Of a DNA stretch of 58,197 nt, positions 1 to 11,975 are shown piece by piece. How positions within the stretch are numbered: position 1 is the stretch's first letter; the number at the start of each line of letters is the position of its first letter. The position numbers were made by a program, and so were the translations under genes. The notes beneath the pieces are model-generated. The model ran no database searches. It was not told where the DNA came from and worked only from the letters and a program-made list of their open reading frames with translations. The DNA is taken from the NCBI GenBank assembly GCA_002221725.1, contig NJFT01000247.1, positions 1 through 58,197 of the forward strand, given 5' to 3'. This stretch comes from Scedosporium boydii. Lineage: Eukaryota > Ascomycota > Sordariomycetes > Microascales > Microascaceae.

Positions 1-1913
1 GGTGGGTGGTGTGGGTTAAGACTTCGGAGGAAGGGGTACATAGGAAGGTATTAGTGAAGCATGGATCAGGCGAGGGAGAGAATACAGCGCAAAACCGGAA
101 GAGGTTACACGCCAAGAGAAAACGTGATGTCCAATCGTACAAGAGGGAAATGAGTAAAAGGAAAGAAACGGCATAAGAAAAACAAGAAAAATAAGAAAAA
201 GGGAGCAAGACCCACACTGTCCTAAATTACCGCCTCCCAGCAGGTTCCCATGCAGTCTCGCATGCGGCGATTGTTGTACAAGATGGTGAAGCGAGGCCCC
301 GCCAAGCACATCATCGCCGAAGGAACCGGAGCCCTGCCTCTGGCGGCCGTCTAAGGACGGCGGTCGAGGGGCAGTGGAGTCGAATGCGGGCGGCACCGGC
401 ACGGCGCCTCTCGCTTGTTGTTGTTGTTGCTGTTGTGGTTGTTGTCCTGTTGCGCCGGACACAGAAGTTCGGCGCTCGGTATCGTCCATGACTGAAGACC
501 CAGCGACGCTTTTTGACTTTCTCGAGTCGGCATCGCGAGGCTCGTCGCGGCAGAGGTGGCTAATATTGCGCTTGATACACCTTGTACAAGGCCGTTCCTG
601 GATTTTCCAACGAAAGCGAGTTAAATGACTCAGTTCTTCTCAAAAATGGCAGCGGGGTTCAAGGAAGTTTGGGCGTGAGAGTGTGAGATGAGACGAGGAT
701 GAAAGGAACACGATGGGAAGGAAAGAGGCGGGGATGATGGGGATGATGGGGATGATGGAGAGTAGGTAAGAGAGTCTGGAAGCGAGAGGAGAATGTGAAG
801 AAAGGGAGGGGTCTCAATAAGGCAAGTTGAGGCATCTTACATACAAGGTCGCAAGTCATATGCTGAATAGATCGGAACGAAACACGAATGCCCAAAGTCA
901 GTCAAAAGAACCAAAACACAGATAAAAAATGATGTCCTAGAGCCCAATAGCATATCTGCAGAAGTTGTGTTCCTGGCCCCGGCCGCTTCATTCGCCGTGC
1001 AAGTTCAGCAACAGCTGCAGTGCAGGCCGGAGCCGGGGTGACCAAGAGAAGCTGATGGTGCCTGTCCTCGGACTCGGATACGAACAGGTGGCTGATCTGA
1101 CAAGGGAAGAAAACTCACAGAACGGCGGCAGTATATGCAAGCTATAATGTGTTAAACAGTCTAATGTCAGCGCAGTTCAGCATACACTCACATGTAGCGA
1201 AAGGTGATGAGACGAAGGGTTTCTTTCACGAATCAACTTATACAGATTCGCGATCTCACATCCCCCAAAACTCACGCGTTTACCATCAAGTTCACTATTC
1301 CTCATGTGCCTGTCCCACTGGGGCCGAGGAGCAAGATGAGAGTAGGGTAAAGCAGGTATATCGGCATCCGACCTAGGCCTTGGGCGCAAAGTCTCACAGG
1401 TTGGGCTGCCACGACAAGGGGAATTTTGGAATTGAGAGGGCAGGAAAAGGGCAAAAAGGGGTCACAGCATGCATTCGTGTAACGGGAAGCAACAGAAGGG
1501 TGTGGCCACATTAGGGAGGGAGCCGTATAAAACGCGGCGAACTGCACGAAGGGAGGGGCGTGAAGGCGTGAAGGCGTGAAGAAGAGCAGCAGGAAAGGAC
1601 AAAAGGAAAATAAGAAGGGAAAAAAAATTGGGGCAGAAAATAGACAGCAGGCGCCAAGAGGGAGATCCTTCTTACCATGATTAACCTTCCTCCGCTTCTT
1701 TTGTCCGCGCTCAGTGTGAACGGACCCCGCAGCCTTGGACTGCGCATCTCCAGCCTTGGAACCAGCCGTGCTATCCCTGCGCTGTTCCCTGCCATCGAGG
1801 TCGCGCTGGCGCAGTTTCTCGTCGGGACTCTTCCCGTGTTGGTGTTGGCGGGTGGCCGCCGTGTCTACCACCGCTTGGCTTCCCATGGAGGCGGCGGCGT
1901 TCTGGTGACTCAT
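1..1913 (-). CDS. acuM: Zn2Cys6 transcription factor, Rds2/AcuM type (5' part, runs off left edge)
   Basis: Nuclear DNA-binding regulator. Its closest known relatives (yeast Rds2, Aspergillus AcuM) control gluconeogenesis and growth on non-fermentable carbon. Exons I read: 1913-1676, 1141-1119, 862-845, and 597 to about 231. Introns of 534, 256 and 247 nt have GT..AG ends (donors GTAAGA, GTGAGT, GTATGT). Joined, the protein starts MSHQNAAASMGS, reaches a basic patch KKRRKVNH at residues 72-79, then a zinc cluster of spacing C-X2-C-X6-C-X5-C-X2-C-X8-C with the family signatures RRSHMTCD and RPCTRCIKRN. A poly-Q stretch (QQPQQQQQQQ) follows the cluster. A possible donor at 230 ends exon 4; the following CT-rich DNA looks intronic, and the PAS-like C-terminus of the family would lie outside the window. 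The cluster is assembled from four exons, two of them only 23 and 18 nt. Family identity is strong; the exact ortholog name is inferred. Confidence 0.82.
731..758. repeat. 9-bp tandem repeat in intron 3 of the zinc-cluster gene
   Basis: About three copies of GATGATGGG lie in the intron between the 18-nt exon and the fourth exon. It is a simple short tandem repeat with no visible function. Confidence 0.8.
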
Positions 1914-4900
1914 TGGGCGCTCGTGGCCCCGGTTTCCATTGGGTATATCTCTTTCCGTCGGGGGTGGGTTACGCAGGTAAGGGCCGGGATTCGCAGATCA
2001 TTTGAGGAGGGAGAGGTTCAGATTTTCGCCGGTGTCTACAGTTGGAGGGGGTGAATGCGCGCGTGGTTGGAAGGGGGGTATATCGGAGGCACGGCGAGGG
2101 GTTCGATGAGGGAGGGAGAGAGAGAGGCGCCGGGCCAAGAGCGGTAGGTGGAAGGACGAGCTGCTCGGGTGTCTGCAGGAACGGGCAGGAAAGAAAGGCC
2201 GGGACCGGGGGGAGGAACCAGTTATCGTCTTGCGAAACGGGGGTGGGCGACGGGAGGAGAAGAGGCGACGAGGGAGGGATTCGTTCACCGGTGTGCGTGT
2301 GCGTGCGTATTCTCGTTCAGCGTGGGCGCAAAAAAAAAGAGGTCGAAGCTTGCTCTCGGCGTAATGTTGTCTGACACTGTAAATTCCGCCTTTCTAAGGT
2401 TTCAAACTTCTCGTGTGCCGGTCGCTACATAAAATATATACAAGGCGCAGGCGCAAAATTTCCGTTGTACGAAGTTGCAGTGTGTCTTTTATCCGTTTCT
2501 TGCCTCCCTTGCCTTGAACAAAAGAAAGAAGTTGTGGGTACAGGTACCGAACAATTTGGAAAGGACGGAGGATTTCTTTCGTTCAAGTTTCCTCTCTGTT
2601 CGCGTGTCTTTGCGGTTTTGCGGCTCGCGCCGACGCCGAGCATCCAATGATCCGAGGGAAAACAGGACGATCACAAGGCTGCCCTGTGCCCCCCCGTTAT
2701 CGATAAATGACGGCGGCGGGGATGGGGTGGGTGGTGGGCAGGGGTTTGAAGGGGGGGTTCGAGGGGAAGACTCGTTTCTGGGTAGACTCAATTTGAAAAA
2801 CGGGGCGATTTCGCGTGGGGAATGTTCTAGTGTAGCGCAGTCGGAGAAGGCAAAAACTGAGCTGAGAGTGTTGAAGTAGAGATTCAATGATGGCGATGAC
2901 GACGGGGCTCAACTTTCTCTTGCCTGAGGAAGACAAGGATTTTTTTTGCGACTTTTTTTGGGGGAAGGTACGAAGTACGGAAGGACCCTGAGCTGACTGA
3001 GAACAGGCGTTGAGATCTAAATGTGGCAATCAATGCAAGGTCGTTCCTTCCTGCTCCTGCTCACTCTTGCTGTTGCTGCCGCCGCTTGTCGTCGGTCGGA
3101 TCGAACTGCTATTTTTAATCCCGGTTAATAAAATTTCTCTTTTTGGTTCTTCGTCTCTTTTTTTTTTTTCTTGTTCCGCTCCGGTCGGACTGGTTCGCGC
3201 TGAGGGTTATTAGAGGAGAGGGGATTGGATGATCGGACGACCTGGTCCGACAGGTCGTGGACGTGTGTCGGCGTGGGACAGTGGGCAGTGGGACGTGGAC
3301 CGAAGGGAAGGGAGCCAATGCACTTCAGGATGTGCGCACGAGTTCATTCCCAGTTGGGATTTCAATCGATCGATATTCCTTCCAAGCTATCACCGCCGCA
3401 AGGGTTTCCAATCAGAGGAATATCTGGAAGAACGAGTTGGGCTGGCCCAAAGAGTCGAGAGGAGGGGTACCGAGTACTTTGGGACCGAGGACGAAATTGT
3501 GGCTTTTGCCCCGCACCTCGTGTCATGTGCTGCGGTAGATTGTACATGGGAATGGGCTGGATTTGATGTACATCATCGTACTTCTTGCTTCGTACTTCGC
3601 AGATTGCTTTCGCACACAGGCCAGCACTAAAATGACATCAATTGAAGGGGCCGAACGATTTGGAAGGACGCTACGAGTATTACGAAGGACACTCATTTCA
3701 AGAAGACGGTCAAGATTGACGCCAGGCTTGGAAGGAGGACCAAGTATGAGGATTTGGTCGATATCAACAGTATCAACGGCATGCTCATGCAGCCAATTGA
3801 TAGCATCAATCCCGTCTCAAATCACCTCAAGTCGGTCAAAAAAAATGTAAGAGGGATTTGATGGATTTGATACAGAAGTGGCAACATCAATTGATCGAAT
3901 TCCACGTCGAAGAAAGAATCCAACGGCCCCAGCCATTGATCCATCCCCATTCATCTCAGACCGCCATCTCAAATGCCAACGTCAGCCAGGCAAAAGCATT
4001 CGATCATTTGATATCTACCGATCAGCAGACTCGAACCTCAGCCCACACACCTTCTCTGACCCGCATGGGACGAATCCACTTCAACCTTGATCAAACAGGC
4101 AGTTTTAAGAGGTTCCCTTTTACAGATACTTCTTAGATCGCTCCGCTCCGATGCTTCGAATCCTTCGCCCATCGCCAAGCTCCGTTCCCCAAGATCCCCT
4201 TTCCAACCACCCCCGGGACCATTGCTCAATGCGAGGAAGAGACCCTTACGGTTTTTTTTATAACATCAAACCGGACGATTTTTAGAAATCCTACAAAAAG
4301 CACGGCGCACCTGCAAGGACGGACCACCTGCATCTCATCAGTGATCCCTCCCCCCCTTCACCCCCTATCAATGCTATTAATGCCGAGGATAACAATCCCT
4401 CGAGATGCCCCGATTGGACTCGGAGCTTCTGCTTCCCCCTACGGATCCGATGATGAATGATATGCCGCAGGACCCCTACTCGCCTCCCCTCCCTCTTTTG
4501 GGATAAAGAAAAAAAAAAAAAGCATCTCAAGTGAGGGAGAACGTGTGTGTGTGTGTGCGTCTATGTATGCGTATGTGTGCGCCACTTCTGACCTTGCCAA
4601 CGGAACGGGTGAAAGGGTGGTTGGGGAGGCTGCGGTAAAGAAATACCTCGGTGTACATTCGATCAATTGCCCGCTCCGCGAACGAGAGATTCCCAATTGC
4701 CAATCCCAATTCCAATCTCACGGATATCCGAGAGCTCTTTGCACTAACCCGAGGCTAAGACCGAAGCGACAGCCATTAATTTTACAAGTCAAGGGAGCCA
4801 AAAAAAAAAAAAAACAACATGCCATTTGAGATTATGATTCATCTTCCGGCTCTCTCTGTAGCATTACGGGGCATTCGAAGCTCTTCGACCGTGCCACAGC

Positions 4901-5076
4901 CCCGAGCCTGACCGACTCGGCCATCGTCTCCATCTCGGGAGTGGGAACAGAATCAGTCTCAAAAACTCATATTATCAACATCGTCTTTAAACCTTTCAAT
5001 CAACTCCCGTAATATGTAGATGCAATCTCCCGTAAATCGTAAATCATATTCCCAAATCCAACCGCAATAAATCCAT
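1914..5076. other. 3.2-kb spacer upstream of the zinc-cluster regulator
   Basis: No gene supported. It lies between the 3' end of xanthine dehydrogenase and the start of the regulator and presumably holds the regulator's 5' UTR and promoter. Contents include runs of T and A (3161-3170, 4508-4521, 4800-4814), a (GT)n run near 4543-4556, and one TACGAAGTA at 2969. A stretch of about 60 codons is open on + around 3660-3847, but it lacks a start codon and family resemblance, so I do not call it. Confidence 0.6.
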
Positions 5077-8000
5077 TTAAATCTCAACAAAAAACGACCC
5101 CTCCCCCTCCCTCGGCACAACCCTCGCCCTCCTCATAATCGGATCCTCACATGCCAATCGTATTCTCTCAGGCGTGGCCGGACTCCTCAATCTCAACAGC
5201 CCGTCTTCGTCATCCGCACCCTCTCCGATGCCCTGCTTCTCTCTGCCCTTCTCCTTGCTCCACGTCCCCGCGTCGTGCACCGTCTTGGCCACAACACCAT
5301 GCTGCGCCCTCGCCGCCTTAAGCGCATCCCTAATCGCGAAGAACACCGCGCTGCCCATAAAAAGCGGCGGCTCACCCACGCCCCTCGACCGCTGAATCGT
5401 CCTTAGCTCTTCCCACTCCACGCCCTTGAGCAGGCTAACGTTGAATTCCTGTGGTATGTCGCGGAACCCGGGAATCTTGTACGTGCCCGGCCCCCGCGTG
5501 AACAAGTTGCCCGCCATCGGACCCTTGCCGCCCAGCCACAGTGACTCTTCCATTGTAAAGAGCCCCATGCCTTGTATAAACGCCCCCTGAATCTGGCCGT
5601 AGTCGATGGATGGGTTGATCGACCGCCCAACGTCCATCTTGATGTCGGCACGGACGCACGTCCACGTCCCCGTGAGCGTGTCGACCTCCACCTCCGCCGC
5701 CGTCACCCCTTGCGTAAAGTAGAAGAACATCTTGCCGCGGTTCTCGCCCCACACGTACCCGATCTCCGGCGTTTTGTAGAACCCTTGCGCCGAGAGGTTC
5801 ACTCGGTCGAAGTACGCCGCGTGGGCGAGTTGCTTCATCGTGGCGTTCGGACCGAGCTTCTCGCGGTAGGGGGCGAGCCTCTCGTTGAGCTGCTTGCAGG
5901 CGTTGTAAATCGCGTAGCCGTTCAGGTCGGAGGACGCGGAGGCTGCCGTCGAGGAAGCGTTGGCGACCGTGTTTGTCGCCGTTTCGGAAATGAAAACCGA
6001 GTCGAGCGGGACCCCGAGCGCCTGCGCGGCAATCTGGGTCATCTTAGTGTGAAGACCCTGTCCCATCTCGATGCCGCCATGGGCGACCAGGATTGATCCA
6101 TCGTGGTAGATGTGCACCAGCGCCCCGGCCTGGTTCAGGAAGAGTGCTGTGAACGAGATGCCAAACTTGGTAGGAATTAGTGAAAGCCCGCGCTTCCGCC
6201 ACTTCGACTCCTTGTTAAACTTGGCCACGGCCTCCCGCCTGCGCTCGTATTCTGATTCCTCTCGGACCTGCTTGTACATCAGCGGCACATGCCAGTCCTT
6301 GATCGTCTGGTTAAAGTGCGTCTGGTCATCCCGCTTGTAAAAGTTGATCTCGCGGAACTTTTCGACGGGGATGCCGAGACGGTCAGCGACTTCTTCCATG
6401 TACGTCTCGGCGATGAACATGCCCTGGGGCCCGCCGAATCCCCGAAACGCAGTGTTCGACATGGTGTTCGTCCGGCAGAGGTGTCCGCGAATGTGGACAT
6501 TCGGAATGAGATAGCAGCCATCCGAGTGCGACATGGCTCTCTCACAGACAGCCATGCTGAGATCGGATGACCATCCGGCATTATTGTAAACATCGGCGAC
6601 AAGCGCCTGGATCTTGTAATCTTTGTTCACGCCAACCGCCCACCGTCCGTAGAATGGGTGTCTCTGGCCTGACGTAACCATGTCCTCTTCCCGAGTGAGC
6701 ATGCATCGGACCGGTCGCTTCGTCTTCTTGGCAGCGAGGGCACAGGCCGCGCTCAGCGGTACTGACCTCGTCTCTTTGCCGCCGAAACCACCTCCCAGTC
6801 GCTTCACTCGGACGACGACCTTGTTGCACTGGACACCGCACACCTGAGAGACGAAAACCTGTCTGCATAGAGCGTTAGTTGTTTAGTTTAATCGGACAAA
6901 ATATCGATGTGCCTACGTTTCATTGGCGTTTTGCGTGCTCGAGAATACCTCCAGCTCACCACCCTCGGGCTTCGGCACCACCAAACACGCCTGTGTCTCA
7001 AGATAAAAGTGTTCCTGACCACCGATCCTCGCCGTCCCACTAAAGACGTAGTCGCAGTTCTTGAGCGCCCCTTCAGCGTCCCCCTTCTTGATATACCTAT
7101 CATAGGGGTATAGGCTATTCTTTTCGATCGCTTCCTCGATGGACAGGATGGCGGGCAGTTCCTCGTACTCGACCTTCACAGCCCTCGCCGCCTCCTGGGC
7201 TTTCAGCGCAGAAGTAGCTAGCACCATAGCGATCGGTTGCCCGGCGGTATAGACATATTCCTCGGCAAAGAAGACTTCGTCAAAGTTGGGCGCACCCCAC
7301 TTATTCGCCTTGGGATCTGGAAGGTCGTCTTTATCAACATAATCGACGACTCCGGGCATATCCAAAGCCGGAGAGTAGTCGATAGAGACGATACGCGCGT
7401 GCGGCTTCTTCGATAGAACGTAGCACCCATAGAGTTCATTCCTGAGTGGTGGTGTATCGTCCGTATACTGCGCCTCGCCTGTCGTCTGTTTCAACGCGGC
7501 GAGGTGAGGGTTCTTCTTACCAACAACCTCTTGTTCGTAAGACGCAGCAGTCGACTCGTCAACCATACCGGTTGATATCTCCCGCTCCAGTTCTTCAACG
7601 GCTTGTTCGTCGGCCTTGCCTCCGCGCCCCGTAACCTTCGAGTCCATGTCGCTGAGCGTATCGTGATAGAAGCGGTAGAAGAACCCCAAAGCCAAGGCCT
7701 TTCGGTAAGAGGCCATACCGCCCGGCACTCCAAAGGGTAGGTTAAAGTCGGCCTCGAGGGCACTCATGGTACTCTCCAAGGTATCTAGCTCGGCAAGGCG
7801 CTTTCCAACGAGATATTCTTGGGCCGCCTTGGCTGCAACGGTCATAGCCGCCATCCCACCATAGATCAAATCGCATTCCTTCACGAACCCGCTCGAATCG
7901 ACTAGCACTCTAAGAGCTGCCGTGACGATGGCAATGTCGTCATCCTTCCTCTTGGCCTGTTTATAAGCACGAAAATACTCGCCACTTTCACGAGTAAGGG

Positions 8001-9402
8001 GGATGCGTATCGATGCGATGATGGCGTCGGGCGCAAGCGAAGTCTTTCTGTACCCAGTAAAGAAGGAGTTCATAGGGATTTCTGTCTCTTTTCCGAGTGA
8101 CTTGGCCACCAAAACGGCATTCGCTGCGCGCAAGACGGGGTTCAAGTCGGAAATGGGAGAGGCAGTCACCAAGTTCCCAGCCGGGGTACCAACGTTGCGA
8201 ATCTGCCTCCCAGCAAAGAACTTGAGCTGCTTGTGAATCGCCTCGAAGACTTGAGCCCGCTCTTTCCCATAGTATTTAATCGCTTCCAGTGATATCGCCT
8301 CAAGATCCGTCAGAGCAATGTTGCCCCCAATCTCGAGATGATCGTCGTTGAAAGCATACTGCCGGAGGTCGGGGATGTCGCCAACGTAGATGGATACAGG
8401 GTATTGAAGCGCCTTAAACTTGATTTCGATTTGAGTCTCGGTGCTGCCACCGATAATCTTGGCCGCCGGATACACGGCTTTGATTTGGAGGAGCTGGTCG
8501 AGCGTCACCGGCCGACACCAACGTTTTCTCTTGTTCCCAAAGGCCAAGGGCTTCATCTGATATTTTTTTAGGTGCGGAGGGAAGATGAGTTCGGTATCTC
8601 GGTCGTACTTGATAAAGTCGGGCCGCATGAACTTGCTCTTAACCGGTCCATCCGGTAGACCTTTGTCCTTGGAGCAGCCACCACCCCCGTTCGGCGTCTT
8701 CTCCATACAACACCCGCTTCCTCCGTTGGCTGTAGCCTTTCCACAAGGGCTACCTACCCCCGAAAACGAATGCGCCGCGTCTAGGATGGGCCTGTATCCT
8801 GTACACCGGCACAAGTTCCCGTCAAAGGCTTCTTCTACTTCAACCCCGGTCGGATCTGGGTTATTTCGTACCAGAGCGTACAAGCTCATGACAATACCGG
8901 GTGTGCAGAAACCGCACTGGCTCCCATTGCCGACGGCGACCCGCTGTTGTACGGCGTGAGGGTTCTCGGAAGTGCCCAGGCCTTCGATCGTGATAACATG
9001 TTTTCCGTCGACGCTTACGAGGGGTGCGAGGCAGGCATTTACGCTCGCGTGGTAAATTTTTTTCGTCGTATGGTTATACTGGCTTATGACGACGGTACAC
9101 GCACCGCATCCTCCTTCGCCGCAGCCCCTAGTTGGGGTTAATTAGGTTAGCATGGGTTAAGCGGGCTTAATTATCCAGTGCAGTAGCAAGGGCGAGTAGG
9201 TGGTTGAAGATGTTAATCCCTACAGCTTAGTCCCTGTCAGCCCGATTCCTCGCAAATACTCCAGAAGAGTTATCTCCGGATCAACATCTTCCAAGACTAC
9301 TCGTGTGCCGTTCAGGTAGAAAGTAAGCTTATCATCAAAGTCGGCGGTCAGGGCGGCGAGGCGACCCAAGTCGGAAACCTCCGAGGTGGCGATAGGAGCC
9401 AT
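5077..9402 (-). CDS. hxA: Xanthine dehydrogenase (purine hydroxylase I)
   Basis: Oxidises hypoxanthine to xanthine and xanthine to uric acid with NAD+ in purine breakdown; acts as a homodimer, usually cytosolic or peroxisome-associated. Exons 9402-9224, 9127-6917 and 6862-5077 join in frame to 1391 aa, the usual length for fungal XDH. Two short introns have donors GTAGGG and GTAGGC. N-terminal 2Fe-2S domain starts with GCGEGGCGACTVV (about residue 60); the second cluster has QCGFCTPG and NLCRCTGYRPI (about 130-175). The FAD domain follows (PAAKIIGGSTE), then the molybdopterin domain with GGGFGGKE (about 818), HGGIEMGQGLHTKM (glutamate matching bovine E802), FRGFGGPQG (matching R880) and GVGEPPLF (about 1296, catalytic glutamate matching E1261). 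All key residues are present, so it should be active. A small Gly/Cys-rich insert (NGGSGCC, NGGGGCSKD) lies just after the second Fe-S domain. GATA sites upstream suggest nitrogen control. Confidence 0.96.
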
Positions 9403-10509
9403 TTCGACAGCGGATGAGTGCCGGATAGAGAAACTCTAGCTCTAGGTTGGGCCATGCAGGGAGAAGAGAAGAAAAGCACGAGATTAGAAGAGAATCGACC
9501 TGGCGTGGAGTAATTAAATACGGTGGAAAATGCAAGGGGGAGAATGAATAGATAGAATGAATGGAGTAGATAGAATGGACGAGATAAAGTCGGTCCCATC
9601 GGAGTTGCTGGAGATGTTCTTATCATTATCAAATTGATGATGGCAGGGGCGGTGGAGCCCGGCGACTGCCGCTAAGGCACGGCGGCGTTGAAGCTACGAA
9701 GCAGCTAAAGTTGCTAAACTACGACGGAGCGAGCTTAGCAAACACGGCGTTTTGTGGGGTAGCTGCAGCTGGCCCCGGTTGGTCTGGCGGGGAAGCACCG
9801 CGTGTCGGTGTGCTTGCTGCACTTAAGCAGAGAGCATCGAAGCTTTGAATGGTCAGAATTGATCCGTCGATCTCAAATTCTTGGTCAATCTACGAAACAT
9901 CCCTGCCAGTCGATGGGTTTGGCAACTGCTTCGATGCCCCCACCAATCAAGGCCTTCTCGGGTCTTCCCCATCAATTGATACGTCATCTGCTGAGTGCTG
10001 AGAGCTGAGAGGATGGGATGCATTGGGAGACAACAGCCAAAATTGGTCTGATTCGTACCAACCAAGGAAGATCCTACAGATATTGGAATTCAGCATGCTC
10101 GAGATATACCTAAGGCGTGTGCGAAGCCCTCGGATTATTGTCTGGGGAAGACAGCTGGTGGTGGAGGAGAAGATCATCCTTGCTCTGGCATTACCTCCCC
10201 TGTCGACTGTTCGAGCAGTCATATTCCAGCAGGCATTGCCAGCAGCAGCGCCTCGGAAAGCCACACGGTATCTTTCGTAGTTTGTCTGCCATCGATGCAA
10301 TCATGATGTCAAGGATCTCCATGGCTTCCCTAGCCAGGCTTTCCGCCTCCACGTCCATTTCTAGCCGACATAAAATAGCAACAACTCTCCTCAACTATCA
10401 ATCTCGTCAACAGTTGGCGTCCGTATTCTCCAAGCGACAGAAGGAATGGGCGGACATAGGCAACAAATAGGCAACAAACTGCATTTAGGGCCTATCACTC
10501 CTACCGCTC
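9403..10509. other. Spacer between xanthine dehydrogenase and the broken phosphotransferase gene
   Basis: Holds the upstream region of xanthine dehydrogenase, including a GATA-site cluster (listed separately), and the 3' flank of the phosphotransferase pseudogene. No open frame here has coding character. Confidence 0.6.
9550..9631. promoter_or_regulatory. Cluster of five GATA-factor sites upstream of xanthine dehydrogenase
   Basis: HGATAR-type sites lie at 9550-9555 (AGATAG), 9568-9573 (AGATAG), 9582-9587 (AGATAA), and as two adjacent inverse copies at 9620-9625 and 9626-9631 (TTATCA, i.e. TGATAA on the minus strand). They lie 148-229 bp upstream of the XDH start. Purine catabolism genes in Aspergillus and Neurospora are activated by AreA/NIT-2 through such sites when preferred nitrogen is absent. 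I saw no clear CGG-N6-CCG site for a UaY-type pathway activator. Binding is inferred from motif density only. Confidence 0.5.
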
Positions 10510-11975
10510 TCACTTTAGTAAACGTTCGAGACGTTCGATGACTGTTGCAAGATCCAGAGTTCCAGCTTTCAACTTTTCCTCCATGCTCTCAACCATCTTT
10601 TTTTCATCAAAGAATGGCCCCAGTCCACCCAGCTTTTTCGTGACAAATGTTTGAGCATCTTCGCCATCCACCTCAGCAGCTAGCGTCTCCCAATCGGGGG
10701 TGCTAGCAACGAGTCTCTCGCAGGGCAAGTCGGTGACGTCGATGTAGAAGCCCCGGAGCACCATGAGGTACCACATCGTGCCATTTTCTTGGGATCGCTT
10801 CACCAGTGAAGACAGTCCCTTGCGCTGGTCCGGCTGTAACTTCTCCTCCTCCGCCTCGAGGATCGGCATGAACTTATTCAAATACTGGAGGTACATGCCC
10901 CGCGTACTCATCGCTAGCTGCAAGGGTGTTGGGCCTTGCCTGAAGTATCTACTAAGGTGCGGTGGCGAGTAGTTGAGCTGGCCCGATGTATGACCATTCA
11001 AGATCGACGACCCCGACAATATTCAAATCGTCCCTGTTATCGACAATCATGTTTGCCGGGCCGAAATCATCGCAGATGAGCTTAAACGGGCCTCGGTTGA
11101 ACTCGGGCCAGGTATGCCGCCCAGCCAGAGACTTGAGGATTTTGTGGAAAACGTAGTTCTGCTTGCCGTGCTCTTCTTCATAGACTGAGTTCCTCTGCGT
11201 TGTGAATTGTTGCCAGTGCTGCTCCACGATGCGGTTGAAATACTCTCCGGCTGTGGATAATTGCTCCGTTCTCGGGCCTAACCAGCTGCGGTCAGTATTT
11301 CAGAAAATAGGACCAGCGTAGGCGGTGGGTAGAAAATACCCATGACTTTCGCTCCAGAATAGATATTGATCTCGTTAGCGGTCATGGTAAGTGGCGGCCG
11401 TAAAGGCGATGATGCATCGGGAAGGTTGCCGATCTGGTCAAAGTCGAGCGCAAAGAGCTGGAGCATGAATCGAGCAAGCTGCCCATATATTATCTCGAAT
11501 GTCCTGTCGTCTAGCTTGTCGCTCAAGATGTGGTCCCCCGGGTCATTAGAACCACTCAGAATCGGCTTAAGCCTCTCGCCCTCGATGAACTGCTCCATGA
11601 TGAACGGCCCCAGCCCGAGTCTGTTCTGGTCAGCAGAGCCCCAAGCCTTGACTTCTGGGACCGGAATATCAGTCCTCTCGATAATCAGCTTCAACGCCTT
11701 TACCTCGTTGATAATCTTCAAGTCTAGATACTCGTCGCTAGTGTGGCCGACCAAGGGAAAGCGAATGAACCACTTCTCACCATTGGCAAATACTGCAGTT
11801 ATGCCTACGTTGTACGAGCCATGAAGTATTCGTTGTTCCAGAGAGCATGGTAACCCCTCCGAGTGGTGCTCTCCGTCACCCATGCAGGTATCTCGGGCCA
11901 TTTGGATTGAACGATTACAAGCCACTGGCTGGCCTTGTGGTTGCTGAGGCTCTCTAACTGCACATCGATGTCCAT
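10510..11975 (-). pseudogene. Aminoglycoside-phosphotransferase (APH)-family gene, broken
   Basis: Resembles the fungal APH/choline-kinase-like family of protein-kinase-fold phosphotransferases, whose substrates are mostly unknown. Recognisable blocks: HGSYNVGITAVF and KWFIRFP (N-lobe), DIPVPEVKAWG, GLGPFIMEQFIEGERL, LICDDFGPANMIVDN (the catalytic loop, with D-D-F-G-P-A-N), GVVDLEWSYIGPAQLLATAP (metal-binding D), and a C-terminal helical part (SQENGTMWYL). These blocks sit in at least three different frames. The catalytic-domain frame ends in two adjacent TAG codons (10954-10949) exactly where relatives have W-W after ATAP. The C-terminal frame (10510 to about 10940) is shifted relative to it. 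Two upstream joins (about 11225-11310 and 11850-11910) also change frame and fit introns only poorly. I could not find introns that repair the tandem stop, so I call it a pseudogene. Confidence 0.72.

Noticed and set aside
1677..2054. 125-codon + frame opposite exon 1 of the zinc-cluster gene
   Set aside because: Antisense to a supported exon.
3563..4136. Chain of short + frames upstream of the regulator
   Set aside because: No ATG-led coding-like frame and no splice signals that join them convincingly.
5572..6096. 174-codon + frame opposite xanthine dehydrogenase
   Set aside because: Antisense shadow of the GC-rich molybdopterin domain; no family resemblance.
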